DNA of 64,000 nt from Ensifer sp. LC163 (GTDB lineage Bacteria > Pseudomonadota > Alphaproteobacteria > Rhizobiales > Rhizobiaceae): the NCBI RefSeq assembly GCF_001695855.1, contig NZ_MBSS01000045.1, forward strand, positions 241,811-305,810, read 5' to 3'. This document shows positions 1 through 10,764 of this stretch, piece after piece. A program made the translations under genes and the position numbers. Under the pieces are notes generated by a model, which ran no database searches, was not told the DNA's origin, and was given only the letters and a program-made list of their open reading frames with translations. How positions within the stretch are numbered: position 1 is the stretch's first letter; each line of letters opens with the position of its first letter.

Positions 1-1017
1 GGTCGCGTCCTTGCCGACCTTGTGGATACGCGCCTTGCCGATCGGCAGCACGAAATCATCAAGCTTCGGCACTTCGAAGGAGTGACCGTAGAGGATTTCG
101 TTTTCGAGGAAGATGACCGGGTTCGGGTCACGGATCGCGGCCTTCAGCAGGCCCTTGGCGTCGGCAGCCGTGTACGGCATGACGACCTTGAGACCCGGAA
201 TGTGGCTGTACCAGGCGGCATAGCACTGCGAGTGCTGGGCCGCGACGCGGGCCGCAGCACCGCTCGGGCCACGGAACACGATCGGCGCGCCCATCTGGCC
301 GCCGGACATGTAGAGCGTCTTGGCGGCGGAGTTGATGATCTGGTCAATCGCCTGCATGGCGAAGTTGAAGGTCATGAACTCGACGATCGGGCGCAGGCCG
401 GTCATGGCAGCGCCAACGCCGACGCCGGCAAAGCCATGTTCGGTGATCGGCGTGTCGATGACGCGACGGGCGCCGAATTCCTGCAGCAGCCCCTGCGTGA
501 TCTTGTAGGCGCCCTGGTATTCGGCGACTTCCTCGCCCATGACGAAAACGTCGTCGCTGGCGCGCATTTCTTCAGCCATGGCGTCGCGCAGAGCTTCGCG
601 CACGGTCATCGTCACCATTTCGGTACCGGCCGGGATCGCCGGATCGGCGGCAACTTCGACCTTCGGCTGGGCGGCAACCGGTGCCGGTGCGGACGCCGCG
701 GCGGCCGGTGCTTCGCTTGCGGCGGCAGCCTTCGGTGCTTCAGTCTTCGGTGCGGCGATATCGCCAGCGCCTTCGCCGTCCTGCAGCAGGACCGCGATCG
801 GCGTGTTGACCTTGACGCCTTCGGTGCCGGCGGCGATCAGCAGCTTGCCGATCGTGCCCTCGTCGACGGCTTCCACTTCCATGGTGGCCTTGTCAGTCTC
901 AATCTCGGCGATGACGTCGCCGGAGGAGACCTTGTCGCCTTCGTTCTTTAGCCATTTCGAGAGCGTGCCTTCCTCCATCGTCGGGGAAAGGGCGGGCATG
1001 AGAATTTCTACTGGCAT
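1..1017 (-). CDS. pdhB: Pyruvate dehydrogenase E1 component, beta subunit (3' end outside window)
   Basis: This subunit of the cytoplasmic pyruvate dehydrogenase complex helps convert pyruvate to acetyl-CoA. About 339 codons are visible and the reading frame runs off the left edge. The protein opens with a lipoyl domain (about residues 1-80, lipoyl lysine in ETDKATME), followed by an Ala/Pro-rich linker and the E1-beta transketolase-like domain ([23 protein letters not shown]). An E1-beta carrying its own lipoyl domain is the usual alphaproteobacterial form. The ATG at 1017 lies 17 bp downstream of the pdhA stop, so the two genes are almost certainly one operon. Confidence 0.95.
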   Translation of the reverse strand, partial: MPVEILMPALSPTMEEGTLSKWLKNEGDKVSSGDVIAEIETDKATMEVEAVDEGTIGKLLIAAGTEGVKVNTPIAVLLQDGEGAGDIAAPKTEAPKAAAASEAPAAAASAPAPVAAQPKVEVAADPAIPAGTEMVTMTVREALRDAMAEEMRASDDVFVMGEEVAEYQGAYKITQGLLQEFGARRVIDTPITEHGFAGVGVGAAMTGLRPIVEFMTFNFAMQAIDQIINSAAKTLYMSGGQMGAPIVFRGPSGAAARVAAQHSQCYAAWYSHIPGLKVVMPYTAADAKGLLKAAIRDPNPVIFLENEILYGHSFEVPKLDDFVLPIGKARIHKVGKDAT

Positions 1018-1034
1018 GTTTGAACCTCCCCGGA

Positions 1035-2081
1035 TCAAAGCAGGATATCGGTGTAGAGCTCGGATGCATCCGGCTCCGGATCAGCCTGGGCAAAGTCGGC
1101 GCTGTCGGCGACGATGTCGCGGACGTCCTTGTCGATCTGCTTCAGCTCGTCCTCGCTCGCCCAACCCTTTTCGGCCAGACGCGCCTTCACCTGCTCGATC
1201 GGGTCGTGTTCCGACCGCATCTTCTGCACTTCGTCCTTCGAGCGGTATTTCGCCGGGTCGGACATGGAATGGCCGCGATAGCGGTAGGTCTGCATTTCCA
1301 AGATGATCGGGCCCTTGCCCGAACGGCAATACTCGACAGCCTCGTCGCCAGCCGCCTTGACGGCGCGAACGTCCATGGCATCAACCTGGAAGCCGGGGAT
1401 ACCGAAGGAAACACCGCGCTTGGAAAAATCGGTCTGCGCCGAGGCGCGGGTGACCGAGGTGCCCATGGCATAGCGGTTGTTCTCGATCACGTAGATCACC
1501 GGAAGCTTCCACAGCTGCGCCATGTTGAAGCTTTCGTAGACCTGACCCTGATTGGCCGCGCCGTCACCGAAATAGGCGACGCTGACGTTGTCATTGCCGC
1601 GATAGCGGTTGGCGAAGGCAAGGCCGGTGCCGAGCGACACCTGTGCGCCGACGATGCCGTGACCGCCGTAGAAGTGCTTTTCCTTGGAGAACATATGCAT
1701 CGAGCCGCCCTTCCCCTTGGAAAGACCGCTGCGACGACCGGTGAGTTCGGCCATGACGCCACGGGCGCTCATGCCGCAGGCCAGCATGTGGCCATGGTCA
1801 CGGTAGGCAGTGATGACCTGATCGCCCTCTTTCAGGGCCATCTGCATGCCGACGACGACAGCTTCCTGGCCGATGTAGAGGTGACAGAAGCCGCCGATGA
1901 AGCCCATGCCGTAGAGCTGGCCGGCCTTTTCCTCGAAACGCCGGATGAGCAGCATTTCGCGGTAGGCTTTCAGTTCGTCTTCCTTGGTGAATTCGGCGAT
2001 GGTGCCGCCGCTCAAGTCCTTCTTGGCCGGCTTTGCTGCGGTCTTACGGCTGGAGACGGACGCGTTTTTTCGCGGAGCCAT
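1035..2081 (-). CDS. pdhA: Pyruvate dehydrogenase E1 component, alpha subunit
   Basis: This is the thiamine-diphosphate-binding alpha chain (348 residues) of pyruvate dehydrogenase E1, which decarboxylates pyruvate and passes the acetyl unit to lipoyl groups. After a short Lys/Ala-rich N-terminus the protein shows the [18 protein letters not shown] start of the family. The ThDP/Mg signature [15 protein letters not shown] and the later [11 protein letters not shown] phosphorylation-loop-like segment are also visible. Length is normal. It is the first gene of a pdhA-pdhB operon, with 17 bp between the two. Confidence 0.96.
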   Translation of the reverse strand: MAPRKNASVSSRKTAAKPAKKDLSGGTIAEFTKEDELKAYREMLLIRRFEEKAGQLYGMGFIGGFCHLYIGQEAVVVGMQMALKEGDQVITAYRDHGHMLACGMSARGVMAELTGRRSGLSKGKGGSMHMFSKEKHFYGGHGIVGAQVSLGTGLAFANRYRGNDNVSVAYFGDGAANQGQVYESFNMAQLWKLPVIYVIENNRYAMGTSVTRASAQTDFSKRGVSFGIPGFQVDAMDVRAVKAAGDEAVEYCRSGKGPIILEMQTYRYRGHSMSDPAKYRSKDEVQKMRSEHDPIEQVKARLAEKGWASEDELKQIDKDVRDIVADSADFAQADPEPDASELYTDILL

Positions 2082-2217
2082 TCATTCCTCCCAATGGTTA
2101 GCCTTTGACGGTTACCATAGGGAAAGAAAAGCGCCACAGCAATGCCATATTTGCATGGCTCGCATTCCGCACAAGCTATTGAATTTAAAAGCTAAATGTC
2201 AATTAACCGAATTTCGG

Positions 2218-2538
2218 TTAATTCGTCATGCGGTGGAAAATAACGATTTCGTCGCTGCGCGACATGTTGAGCGCGAGGCGTGCTTTCTCATCCAGCATGT
2301 CACGCTCCAGCGAACCGTCGCTCATCAGCTGGACCTCTCTTTCGAGGGTCGTACGCTGCCTGGTGAGCTCGTCCAGCCGTGCCTGCCGCTCAACGATCTG
2401 GCGATCGAATTGTTCCGTCGCCTTCAAGCCGTAGCCGCCGTGAATGGAATGATAGCCGAAATAGGAGAGAAAGGCGACCGCGATCAGCGGCACCACCAAC
2501 CGACCTAGTTTCCGTTTCTTATGATGCCGTGTCCACAT
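2218..2538 (-). CDS. FtsB/DivIC-type septum formation initiator
   Basis: The protein has 106 residues with a basic cytoplasmic N-terminus, one membrane segment (about residues 13-30) and a coiled-coil-like stretch (about 40-75, rich in Glu, Arg and Leu). A conserved tail contains EKARLALNMSRSDEIV. This is the architecture of FtsB/DivIC, which works with FtsL and FtsQ at the division septum. It lies between eno and pdhA on the same strand, the usual position of this gene in alphaproteobacteria. Family assignment is from layout and motif; sequence conservation in this family is low. Confidence 0.85.
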   Translation of the reverse strand: MWTRHHKKRKLGRLVVPLIAVAFLSYFGYHSIHGGYGLKATEQFDRQIVERQARLDELTRQRTTLEREVQLMSDGSLERDMLDEKARLALNMSRSDEIVIFHRMTN

Positions 2539-2620
2539 CCCGTCCGTACCCTGATACGCAATACAGAGATGAGACTAGCGGGCATTGATTAACCGACCGT
2601 TGACCATGAATGGCCGGATA

Positions 2621-2656
2621 AAGCAAAACCCGCTCACGGCGGCCGTGAGCGGGTTT
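2621..2656 (-). terminator. Intrinsic terminator after eno
   Basis: A 14-bp perfect stem (2626-2639 with 2643-2656, loop CGG) is followed on the minus strand by TTTTGCTTTA. It lies 26 bp past the eno stop codon and would end eno transcription before the ftsB-like gene. Confidence 0.85.
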
Positions 2657-2681
2657 AATTTTCAGCAATCGATCGAGGCTA

Positions 2682-4019
<1,338 letters not shown>

Positions 4020-4084
4020 TCAATGGCGCGCAAGATGCAAAAACAACCGCGCCACCGGGTTCATGAAAATTTCACGAGGCTGTC

Positions 4085-4924
4085 TCAGCCCTTGGCGACG
4101 GCATCAAAGGCCAGCAGCTTTTCGAGCAGCCGCGGCATGTCCTTCAGATGCACCATGTTGGGGCCATCGGAGGGCGCGTTGTCCGGATCCTCGTGGGTTT
4201 CGACGAACAGGCCGGCGATGCCGACGGCAACGGCTGCACGCGACAGCGTTTCAACGAATTCGCGCTGACCGCCGGTGGAACCGCCCTGCCCGCCCGGCTG
4301 CTGTACCGAGTGGGTGGCGTCGAAGACGACAGGCGCGCCGAGCGAGGCCATGATCGGCAACGAGCGCATGTCTGAAACCAGCGTGTTGTAGCCGAAGGAC
4401 GCGCCGCGCTCGCACAGAAGCACGTTCGGGTTGCCGCTCTCGGTGAATTTGGCAAGCACGTTCTTCATGTCCCAAGGCGCCAGGAACTGGCCCTTCTTGA
4501 CGTTGATGGTGCGGCCGGTCTTGGCAGCGGCCACCAGAAGGTCGGTCTGGCGCGACAGGAAGGCCGGGATCTGCAGGATGTCGACGGTCTCGGCGACGAC
4601 TGCGCATTGCTCCTCGGTGTGGACATCGGTCAGGACCGGGAAGCCGAACTCCTTCTTGAGATCGGCAAAGATCTCCATGGCGGTCTCGAGGCCAATGCCG
4701 CGCTTGCCCGAAAGCGACGTGCGGTTGGCCTTGTCGAAGGACGACTTGTAGACGAGGCCGATATCAAGCGACTTGCACAGTTCGGCAAGCTTTCCCGCCA
4801 TCATGAAGGCGTGCTCGCGGCTTTCCATCTGACAGGGGCCGGCGATCAGCGACAGGCGCTCCTTCTGCGAGAAGGCGACTTGGCTGGCACCTTCACCGAC
4901 GACTACTCTGGCATTCGTTTCCAT
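4085..4924 (-). CDS. kdsA: 3-deoxy-8-phosphooctulonate (KDO-8-P) synthase
   Basis: KdsA condenses phosphoenolpyruvate with arabinose-5-phosphate to give KDO-8-phosphate for the lipopolysaccharide core. The protein has about 279 residues. It shows the DAHP-synthase-I/KDSA features [22 protein letters not shown] and [13 protein letters not shown]. Three in-frame start codons are stacked (TTG 4930, ATG 4927, ATG 4924). The ATG at 4924 is best spaced from GGAG and gives [10 protein letters not shown]. The 5' end abuts the stop of the upstream glyoxalase-like gene, so the two are probably translationally coupled. Confidence 0.95.
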   Translation of the reverse strand: METNARVVVGEGASQVAFSQKERLSLIAGPCQMESREHAFMMAGKLAELCKSLDIGLVYKSSFDKANRTSLSGKRGIGLETAMEIFADLKKEFGFPVLTDVHTEEQCAVVAETVDILQIPAFLSRQTDLLVAAAKTGRTINVKKGQFLAPWDMKNVLAKFTESGNPNVLLCERGASFGYNTLVSDMRSLPIMASLGAPVVFDATHSVQQPGGQGGSTGGQREFVETLSRAAVAVGIAGLFVETHEDPDNAPSDGPNMVHLKDMPRLLEKLLAFDAVAKG

Positions 4925-4926
4925 CA

Positions 4927-5817
4927 TCAAGCTCCAAACGCGAAGATCACCCCTTGCCCCGCCATTTCGGGGACAATGAGGCGTCCGCCCATTTCTGAAA
5001 ATTCGATATCGTTGCGCGCAAAGAGCGCGCGCGTCACTTCGAGGTCGGCGACACGGAAGATTACGGCCCGGCCGCGCAAGCCGCGCTCGGCGTCGCGAAC
5101 CGAGCGGCCGAAGAAGGCTTCAATACCGGCAGCACTCAGAACCGAGATCTTGGCGTTCGTCGTCTCGATGTCCATGCCGAAGGAGTGAGCCGCGACTTCG
5201 CGCTCATCGACCGCCTCCTGCAGCAGGTATTGGAAATCGGTCGGGTTCGTCTCCGAAAGCACCACCTCGGAAATGCCGAGCACGCCGTTTTCGTGCCGTT
5301 CGAGCGCATCCCGGTCGGTCGGAAGTGCACGCACGCGCTGACAGCTAAACAGGAAGAAATCCGGCGAGCGCAGGTCGGCGGCAAAGGCCAGCCGGAAGGA
5401 TCCGAGACCCTCCCGACCATCGGGTAGCCGCATCGGCCGGGAGAACTCCAGCATGTCGCCGCCGGAAATGCCACGGGCGCGAAACCGCATGTGATCGGCA
5501 GCAGCGTCCTCGGTACCGAGCACGATCGCCGAGAGGCCCTCCGGCCCCTGGCGGAAACGGAATGCCTGGTCGCGGGCAACGAAGGCGTTGCCGGCCAAGG
5601 CTGCCGCCTCGCATTCCTCGCGCGAAGCGACGGCAAGCGGCTCGAGATAGGTGTTGTCGGAGAAGAAAACGCAGGCGTTTTCGGTACCGAAGGGGTGGCG
5701 GGCATCCTCGGCCACGGTGAAGCCGAGATCATTGAGGCGACGCCGTGCCTGTTCGAGCGTATCCACCGGCAGCACGAGGTGATCGAGCGGGCGGGTGGTG
5801 CGCTTGGAGAGGCTCAT
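4927..5817 (-). CDS. VOC/glyoxalase-like domain protein
   Basis: The protein has 296 residues of vicinal-oxygen-chelate type, close to the Glyoxalase_3 group. It begins [23 protein letters not shown] and contains [17 protein letters not shown] second half repeats the paired beta-alpha pattern ([16 protein letters not shown]). No substrate can be assigned. The ATG at 5817, preceded by AGGGAA, is preferred over an upstream in-frame start that would add a non-conserved tail. Its stop overlaps the kdsA start region, so it is co-transcribed with kdsA. Confidence 0.8.
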   Translation of the reverse strand: MSLSKRTTRPLDHLVLPVDTLEQARRRLNDLGFTVAEDARHPFGTENACVFFSDNTYLEPLAVASREECEAAALAGNAFVARDQAFRFRQGPEGLSAIVLGTEDAAADHMRFRARGISGGDMLEFSRPMRLPDGREGLGSFRLAFAADLRSPDFFLFSCQRVRALPTDRDALERHENGVLGISEVVLSETNPTDFQYLLQEAVDEREVAAHSFGMDIETTNAKISVLSAAGIEAFFGRSVRDAERGLRGRAVIFRVADLEVTRALFARNDIEFSEMGGRLIVPEMAGQGVIFAFGA

Positions 5818-5999
5818 GGCGTGTTCCCTGATGGTTCGCCGCTGTTTGCAACTTTTGGCCGGCGAATGCAAGCCGGCTGGCGGCTATGGCGCCGATTGGC
5901 CGCCCGGCCACAAACACCCGCCGCAAACAGGAGCCGTCCGTGGCGGGCACCGCCCGCTGCAGATTTATGCTTGCCAGCAGGTACCGAACTGCCTGAGCG

Positions 6000-6170
6000 T
6001 CAGTAGAATCCCGGAGCCGCCGTGGCGTTGGCCGTATTCGAGGCCCCGAGACCGGGGGCGGACGTTTGGGGCTGTGCGTAGGTCGTATTGCTCGAGGGAG
6101 TAGTGGCACAGCCCGAAAGCCCCAATACGGCGATCGTCAAAGGCACAAACAACAAAGCGATGAAGCGCAT
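6000..6170 (-). CDS. Small lipoprotein (56 residues)
   Basis: A basic start, a hydrophobic stretch and the lipobox LSGC (cysteine at residue 21) mark a type II signal peptide. The mature part is a short Ser/Thr/Asn/Pro-rich tail with no recognisable domain. A ribosome-binding site (AAAGAAAGG) sits about 10 bp before the ATG at 6170. A longer in-frame opening upstream lacks lipoprotein logic and is not used. Function is unknown. Confidence 0.7.
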   Translation of the reverse strand: MRFIALLFVPLTIAVLGLSGCATTPSSNTTYAQPQTSAPGLGASNTANATAAPGFY

Positions 6171-6366
6171 ACGTATCGACCCTTTCTTTAGTTGGAGAAC
6201 AGAAAGGGATGAAATCGGTGGTTTGGGAAGTACGTAACAGTAACACGACGTAACACGGCGCCACGAGGAGGGCTGGGGACCGCAACCGCAGCGTCGCGTC
6301 GGCCGCTGCGGTTGTTCTCTTTCCGCCTGCGTTTGCGGCCCGAACAGCGAGATCGGGCCATCCGCG

Positions 6367-7176
6367 TCAAAGACCAAGATCGCTTTTGATGGCGCAGGTC
6401 GCGATAAAGGTCGGCACAAACCTGTCGATCACGAAGCGTGGCACAGGCTGCCAGTCTTCGTGGAAGCCAGCCAGCACGAAGCCGGCCCGCAGTTGACCAT
6501 CGATCTGTTCAGCCAGGCTGTGCCCGAACACCAGGGCTTCGCCCCTGTCGATCTTGGACCGCACCGAGTCGGCAGCGAGATGTTCGGCCTCGACAAAGGG
6601 AAGCTGATAAACGGGGCGGATGAGGCCCTGTTCGGCATAGCTCGGGTCGCGGTCACCGACGAACACCACTGGATTGTAGAAGCTTGCAAGCAGCCGACCG
6701 CCCGTCTTCAGAACCCGGTGGCATTCGCGCCAGACCGGCTGAATATCGGGGACGTAGAGGTTCGATATCGGATGGAAGACGATGTCGAAGGTGCCATCGG
6801 CAAAGAGCGAGAGATCGCGCATGTCGCCCTGGACGACTTTCAGCAGCAGGCCTTCGCGCACCGCCACCAGCCGGTCCTGATCGAGTTGCCGTTCGGAGAT
6901 ATCGAAGACGGTGACCTCGGCACCGGCCGCTGCCAGAATGGGAGCCTGCTGGCCGCCGGCCGAAGCCAGGCACAGGATCTTCTTGCCGCGGATGTCAGGC
7001 AACCATCCCTGAGGCAGGTCACCGGGCGTCAGCCGCGCCTGCCATTGTCCGTTACGGGCGGCGGCGATCAATTCCGGCGTGACCGGCTGAGACCATTCGC
7101 ATTGCTGGCTCGCCTGCCTGTCCCAGGCCTGTCGGTTGTGATCGATGGGATCGAGATTGGAGGATATATTCTGCAT
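6367..7176 (-). CDS. Class I SAM-dependent methyltransferase
   Basis: The protein has 269 residues. The SAM-binding motif I region is ILCLASAGGQQAPILAAAGA, followed by the acidic ribose-binding position in VTVFDISERQLDQD and motif IV around FDIVFHPISNLYV. The Methyltransf_11 fold is clear, but the substrate is unknown. The ATG at 7176 gives MQNISSNLDPIDHNRQAWDRQA, which matches how this family begins; upstream in-frame codons do not look coding. It stands alone on the minus strand. Confidence 0.85.
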   Translation of the reverse strand: MQNISSNLDPIDHNRQAWDRQASQQCEWSQPVTPELIAAARNGQWQARLTPGDLPQGWLPDIRGKKILCLASAGGQQAPILAAAGAEVTVFDISERQLDQDRLVAVREGLLLKVVQGDMRDLSLFADGTFDIVFHPISNLYVPDIQPVWRECHRVLKTGGRLLASFYNPVVFVGDRDPSYAEQGLIRPVYQLPFVEAEHLAADSVRSKIDRGEALVFGHSLAEQIDGQLRAGFVLAGFHEDWQPVPRFVIDRFVPTFIATCAIKSDLGL

Positions 7177-7715
7177 AATCGGTCCCTGGAAACACGTCCA
7201 AATATGACCGCTCACGATGGAGAATAGAGATCGGAGGCAAAAATGCCTCGGCGTCTGTCCGTCTGTTGCGGATCGAGCAATGCCATTGTCCATCCCCTTC
7301 GCGAGCGAAGTTGAGGCGAATTCGGTTTTCACCGGGCATTACTGGCGCATTGGACGACGCTCCTCTTGTTGAGCTCGAAAACTAGCGGCGGAGTTGCAGG
7401 AGGTCAACGTCGAATGGAACCACTCTGCGGTCGAAGGCTGCGGTGCGACGTCGCATCGTTTTCCAGAGCACTCAAAAAACTACGGAGATCGAAGAAATTG
7501 AGCCGCTCGCACGTCATCATCCCAGGAGCGACTTCGGCCGCTTGTGAAGCGGAGGCAATCGCGTAAAGTCGGTCGATGCAGCCTGAGGTTACGACCGGTT
7601 GCAGGTTTGAGGGGCGACATTTGATCATTTCATTGCAGGGCGTGGGACGCATGCGGGCACGAGGGGCAACGCATCCCTCGACACCGGGATACCTTCAAGA
7701 TGGGATCGAGGCGGA
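7177..7715. other. Intergenic region without a supported gene
   Basis: This 539-bp stretch lies between the divergent methyltransferase and acyltransferase genes. Open frames occur at 7366-7566 (+) and 7404-7652 (-), but neither has a convincing ribosome-binding site, domain or codon pattern. The last 10 bases hold GAGGCGGA, the ribosome-binding site of the gene at 7716. No RNA gene was recognised. Confidence 0.6.
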
Positions 7716-8363
7716 ATGATTCGCGATTTGCTTGCCAAGCTCGCTTCGGTCGCCATCATGATGTTTGCGCGTGCGCTGACAGCTGCCCGCGCAATCTGGC
7801 ACGAAACCGGCCTGCCGCCGAAACAGAGCATCTATTTCGCCAATCACTCCAGCCATGGCGATTTCATCCTGATCTGGGCTGTGCTGCCGCCCTGGCTGCG
7901 CGAACGTGCCCGTCCCGTCGCCAGCGCCGAGTATTGGCTGAAGTCGAAGCTGACATCCTTCATCGGCCGCGACGTCTTCGATGCCGTTCTGATAGAACGC
8001 GACCCCGCCGCCCGCACCAGCGACCCCGTCGAACAGATGGCAACGGCACTTGACGAAGGCGCGTCACTGATCGTCTTTCCCGAAGGTACACGCAACCAGA
8101 CCGAGGCCAAGCTGCTGCCGTTCAAGAGCGGCCTCTATCACCTTGCGCGCAAGCGGCCGGACGTCGCCCTCGTCCCGGTCTGGATCAACAATCTCAACCG
8201 CGTGATGCCGAAGGGCGAGTTTGTTCCGATCCCGTTGATCTGCACGATCAACTTCGGCGAACCGCTGAGGGTTGAACCAGACGAGAGCAAGGAAGACTTC
8301 ATCACCAGGGCGCAAGGCGCGCTGCTTTCCCTCGCCCCGGCACAGACGGACAACGACGCATGA
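7716..8363 (+). CDS. 1-acylglycerol-3-phosphate acyltransferase-like (PlsC family)
   Basis: The protein has 215 residues of the PlsC/LPLAT family, which transfers an acyl chain to lysophosphatidate-type substrates at the membrane. The catalytic HX4D motif appears as NHSSHGD, the glycerol-phosphate site as FPEGTRN, and a hydrophobic N-terminus precedes them. GAGGCGGA precedes the ATG. The stop overlaps the next gene (CdsA-like) by ATGA. Together with two further downstream genes this forms a compact phospholipid-head-group operon, probably distinct from the housekeeping set. Confidence 0.85.
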   Translation: MIRDLLAKLASVAIMMFARALTAARAIWHETGLPPKQSIYFANHSSHGDFILIWAVLPPWLRERARPVASAEYWLKSKLTSFIGRDVFDAVLIERDPAARTSDPVEQMATALDEGASLIVFPEGTRNQTEAKLLPFKSGLYHLARKRPDVALVPVWINNLNRVMPKGEFVPIPLICTINFGEPLRVEPDESKEDFITRAQGALLSLAPAQTDNDA

Positions 8364-9310
8364 GCACGACGACTTCCGACATGGTCACCCTTTTGCTCGG
8401 CGTCGGCGGTATCCTCCTGTTCGCCTCGTCGGTCGGTTATGTTCTGCAGCGCAAGCTCTCGCCCGATGGCTCCAATGGCGCGATCGAGAACCTGAATGCC
8501 CGTATCAAGGCCTGGTGGGCAATGGTCTTCCTGATCGCCATTGCCTTCATTGCCGGACGGGTCGGGGTGCTGCTGCTCTTCGCCTTCTGCTCTTTTGCAG
8601 CGCTTCGCGAATTCATCACGCTCATCAACACCCGCCGCGCCGATCATTGGGCGATTGCCGCCGCCTTCTTCCTGGCCCTGCCGATCAACTACTATCTGCT
8701 TTGGGCGGAGGAATACGGCATCTATGCGATCTTCATTCCTGTTTATGCCTTCCTGCTCATGCCGATCATCGCCGTCCTGCGCGGCGACACGCAAAACTTC
8801 CTGCTGCGGATCTCCGAAGTCCAATGGGCGCTGATGATCTGCGTCTTTTGTGCCTCGCATGTGCCGGCACTGCTGACCCTGCAGATACCCGACTACGAGG
8901 GACGCAATGTGCTGCTGATCGCCTTCCTGGTGATCGTCGTGCAATCGAGCGACGTGCTGCAGTATATCTGGGGCAAGCTCTTCGGACGCACGAAGATCGC
9001 CCCGAAACTCTCGCCGTCGAAGACGGTGGAGGGTTTTGCCGGCGGGGTTGCCAGCGCAACTCTGCTCGGCGCCTCGCTCTGGTGGATCACGCCATTTACG
9101 CCGCTTCAAGCTGGGCTGATGTCGTTCATCATCACGATGATGGGCTTCTTCGGCGGGCTGGTAATGTCGGCGATCAAGCGGGACCGCGGGGTCAAGGACT
9201 GGGGTCACCTGATCGAAGGACATGGCGGTTTGATCGACCGGCTTGATTCGGTCGTGTTCTCGGCACCGATCTTCTTTCATCTGACGCGATATTGGTGGTC
9301 GCTGACATGA
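8360..9310 (+). CDS. CdsA-family phosphatidate cytidylyltransferase
   Basis: CdsA-type enzymes convert phosphatidate and CTP to CDP-diacylglycerol in the inner membrane. This 316-residue protein has about seven hydrophobic segments. It ends with the family signature region: SPSKTVEGFAGG, then VMSAIKRDRGVKDWG, then GHGGLIDRLDS. The operon (PlsC-like, CdsA-like, small membrane protein, CDP-alcohol transferase) resembles the E. coli ynbA/ynbB pairing as I remember it, so this may be a paralogue rather than the essential cdsA. Starts and stops overlap by ATGA on both sides. Confidence 0.88.
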   Translation: MSTTTSDMVTLLLGVGGILLFASSVGYVLQRKLSPDGSNGAIENLNARIKAWWAMVFLIAIAFIAGRVGVLLLFAFCSFAALREFITLINTRRADHWAIAAAFFLALPINYYLLWAEEYGIYAIFIPVYAFLLMPIIAVLRGDTQNFLLRISEVQWALMICVFCASHVPALLTLQIPDYEGRNVLLIAFLVIVVQSSDVLQYIWGKLFGRTKIAPKLSPSKTVEGFAGGVASATLLGASLWWITPFTPLQAGLMSFIITMMGFFGGLVMSAIKRDRGVKDWGHLIEGHGGLIDRLDSVVFSAPIFFHLTRYWWSLT

Positions 9311-9693
9311 GCAGCCGTCTGCGCGCCCTTGCCCGCAGCAGCATCGTCCATGTGCTTTTTGCGTTTCTGGCGATGGGCGGATGGGCATTGTTTGCCAACA
9401 GGCATCATGCAATGCCGCGACCGTTGATAGCCGGCTTGGTGCAGGGCGCGCTTTCAGCCGCGCTGACGCTATGCCTGAAATCGACGATCGAGGCGCTGTC
9501 TCTTCGTTTCCGCGGGGTCTTGCGGCTTTGGATGCCACCATTCCTCGCCTGCCTTGCCTCAATCACCATTCTCGTCGCCGTCCATGCGGCAACCGGAACA
9601 CCGGAAATTCTCAAGACGATTGCCGTACCGCTGCTGGTATCGACCAGCTATGCGGTACTCTACAACTTTTCGATCAGTCGCAGGGGAACTTGA
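9307..9693 (+). CDS. Small membrane protein of the phospholipid-type operon
   Basis: The protein has 128 residues and four hydrophobic stretches (roughly 13-31, 40-57, 74-94, 102-120), with short charged ends and no motif I recognise. The ATG at 9307 overlaps the CdsA-like stop (ATGA), and the next gene starts 3 bp after its stop. It is therefore tightly embedded in the operon and may assist or tether the enzymes encoded around it; this role is inferred from position only. Confidence 0.75.
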   Translation: MSSRLRALARSSIVHVLFAFLAMGGWALFANRHHAMPRPLIAGLVQGALSAALTLCLKSTIEALSLRFRGVLRLWMPPFLACLASITILVAVHAATGTPEILKTIAVPLLVSTSYAVLYNFSISRRGT

Positions 9694-9696
9694 ACA

Positions 9697-10350
9697 ATGA
9701 AAGAAACCGGCGACCGCAGGCCCTTGGCCAGCCGCAACACCCACTGGGCGCAGGCAATCGCCCGACGCCTCGCCTCAATGGCGATCACACCCAATCAGAT
9801 ATCGCAGGCGAGTGTGGCGGCCGCGGCCCTTGCGGGCCTTGCCTTCTGGCTAACCAGCGAGGCCCAGGACGGACTTCGCGCCCTGCTTTTCATCGCGGCT
9901 GCCCTGTTCTGCCAGATGCGTCTGCTCTGCAATCTTTTCGACGGCATGGTCGCCGTCGAAGGCGGCAAGGGAGGGCCGGACGGCCCGTTCTGGAACGAAT
10001 TTCCCGACCGGATCGCCGACCTCTTCATTCTCGTCGGCGCCGGTTGTGGCATCGGCCTGCCCGCGCTCGGCTTTGCTGCCGGCGCCTTCGCCGTGCTCAC
10101 CGCTTATGTGCGCGAACTCGGACGCGCCAATGGCGCGCCGAGCGACTTTTCGGGCCCGATGGCAAAGCAGCATCGAATGGCGGCGATCACGTTGGCCGCA
10201 GTCGTCTCGGCTTTCGAAGGGCTGTGGCTCGGCGATGGCGAAGTGATCCTCGTCGCACTTGTCGTCGTCTCGCTCGGCGCAGCCTTCACGGCACTGCGTC
10301 GCGCACGGCGGCAGACCGCCTGGCTGAAGGCCAAAGCCACAGGCAAATAG
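9697..10350 (+). CDS. CDP-alcohol phosphatidyltransferase family protein with variant active site
   Basis: The protein has 217 residues with several membrane segments. The CDP-alcohol motif is present with exact spacing but altered. The canonical D1xxDGxxAR(8)GxxxD3xxxD reads here with N79, D82, G83, A86, V87, G96, N100 and D104, so the first and third acidic positions are Asn and the Arg is Val. Family members use these acids for divalent metal and the nucleophile, so activity or substrate may differ. The CdsA-like neighbour would supply CDP-diacylglycerol. The gene ends the operon. Confidence 0.82.
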   Translation: MKETGDRRPLASRNTHWAQAIARRLASMAITPNQISQASVAAAALAGLAFWLTSEAQDGLRALLFIAAALFCQMRLLCNLFDGMVAVEGGKGGPDGPFWNEFPDRIADLFILVGAGCGIGLPALGFAAGAFAVLTAYVRELGRANGAPSDFSGPMAKQHRMAAITLAAVVSAFEGLWLGDGEVILVALVVVSLGAAFTALRRARRQTAWLKAKATGK

Positions 10351-10441
10351 CGACTTCGCGGCGGACCGCATCCTTCAAACCGAATCCATTGACCACCGTC
10401 ACCCCAAGCGTCTTGGCGTTCAACGGGCCTTCTCATTCGTG

Positions 10442-10470
10442 TTGACTCTAATTAGATAATTATCTAACTA
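10442..10470 (+). promoter_or_regulatory. Promoter with palindromic operator for the SdpR-like repressor
   Basis: A -35-like TTGACT (10442-10447) and a -10-like TAACTA (10465-10470) are 17 bp apart. Between and overlapping them lies an exact 16-bp palindrome, TTAGATAATTATCTAA (10452-10467), 27 bp upstream of the repressor start codon. This is the placement expected of an autorepressor operator; binding is inferred. Confidence 0.65.
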
Positions 10471-10494
10471 CTGAACGACAACGGATCATGGGCT

Positions 10495-10764
10495 ATGCGG
10501 ATCAACACCGTCTTCGAAGCGCTTTCACACCCGGTGCGGCGACAAATTCTGACGCTGCTGAAAAGCGGCCCGAAGAGTGCGGGTGAGCTCGCCGGCCATT
10601 TCGATCTGACCAAGCCGACGCTTTCGGTGCATTTCAACAAGTTGCGCGACGCCGAGCTGGTTGCAGTCGAGCGCCGTGGCACGAGCCTGATCTATCATCT
10701 CAATATGTCCATCCTGGAAGAAGCCCTAGGCGGGCTTCTGGGCAAGAAGGATCAAAGGCCATGA
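10495..10764 (+). CDS. ArsR-family autorepressor, SdpR-like
   Basis: The protein has 89 residues and is a winged-helix ArsR-type DNA-binding domain over nearly its full length (LSHPVRRQILTLLKSG, then AGELAGHFDLTKPTLSVHFNKLRDAELV). No cysteine metal site is visible, which fits the SdpR subgroup rather than metal sensors. It overlaps the SdpI-like gene by ATGA. A perfect palindrome in its promoter is the likely operator. In Bacillus subtilis, SdpR represses sdpRI and is sequestered by SdpI; whether that logic holds here is inference. Confidence 0.85.
   Translation: MRINTVFEALSHPVRRQILTLLKSGPKSAGELAGHFDLTKPTLSVHFNKLRDAELVAVERRGTSLIYHLNMSILEEALGGLLGKKDQRP

Noticed and set aside
8138..9562. 474-codon minus-strand frame
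   Set aside because: Antisense to the PlsC/CdsA operon; composition is that of a shadow frame.
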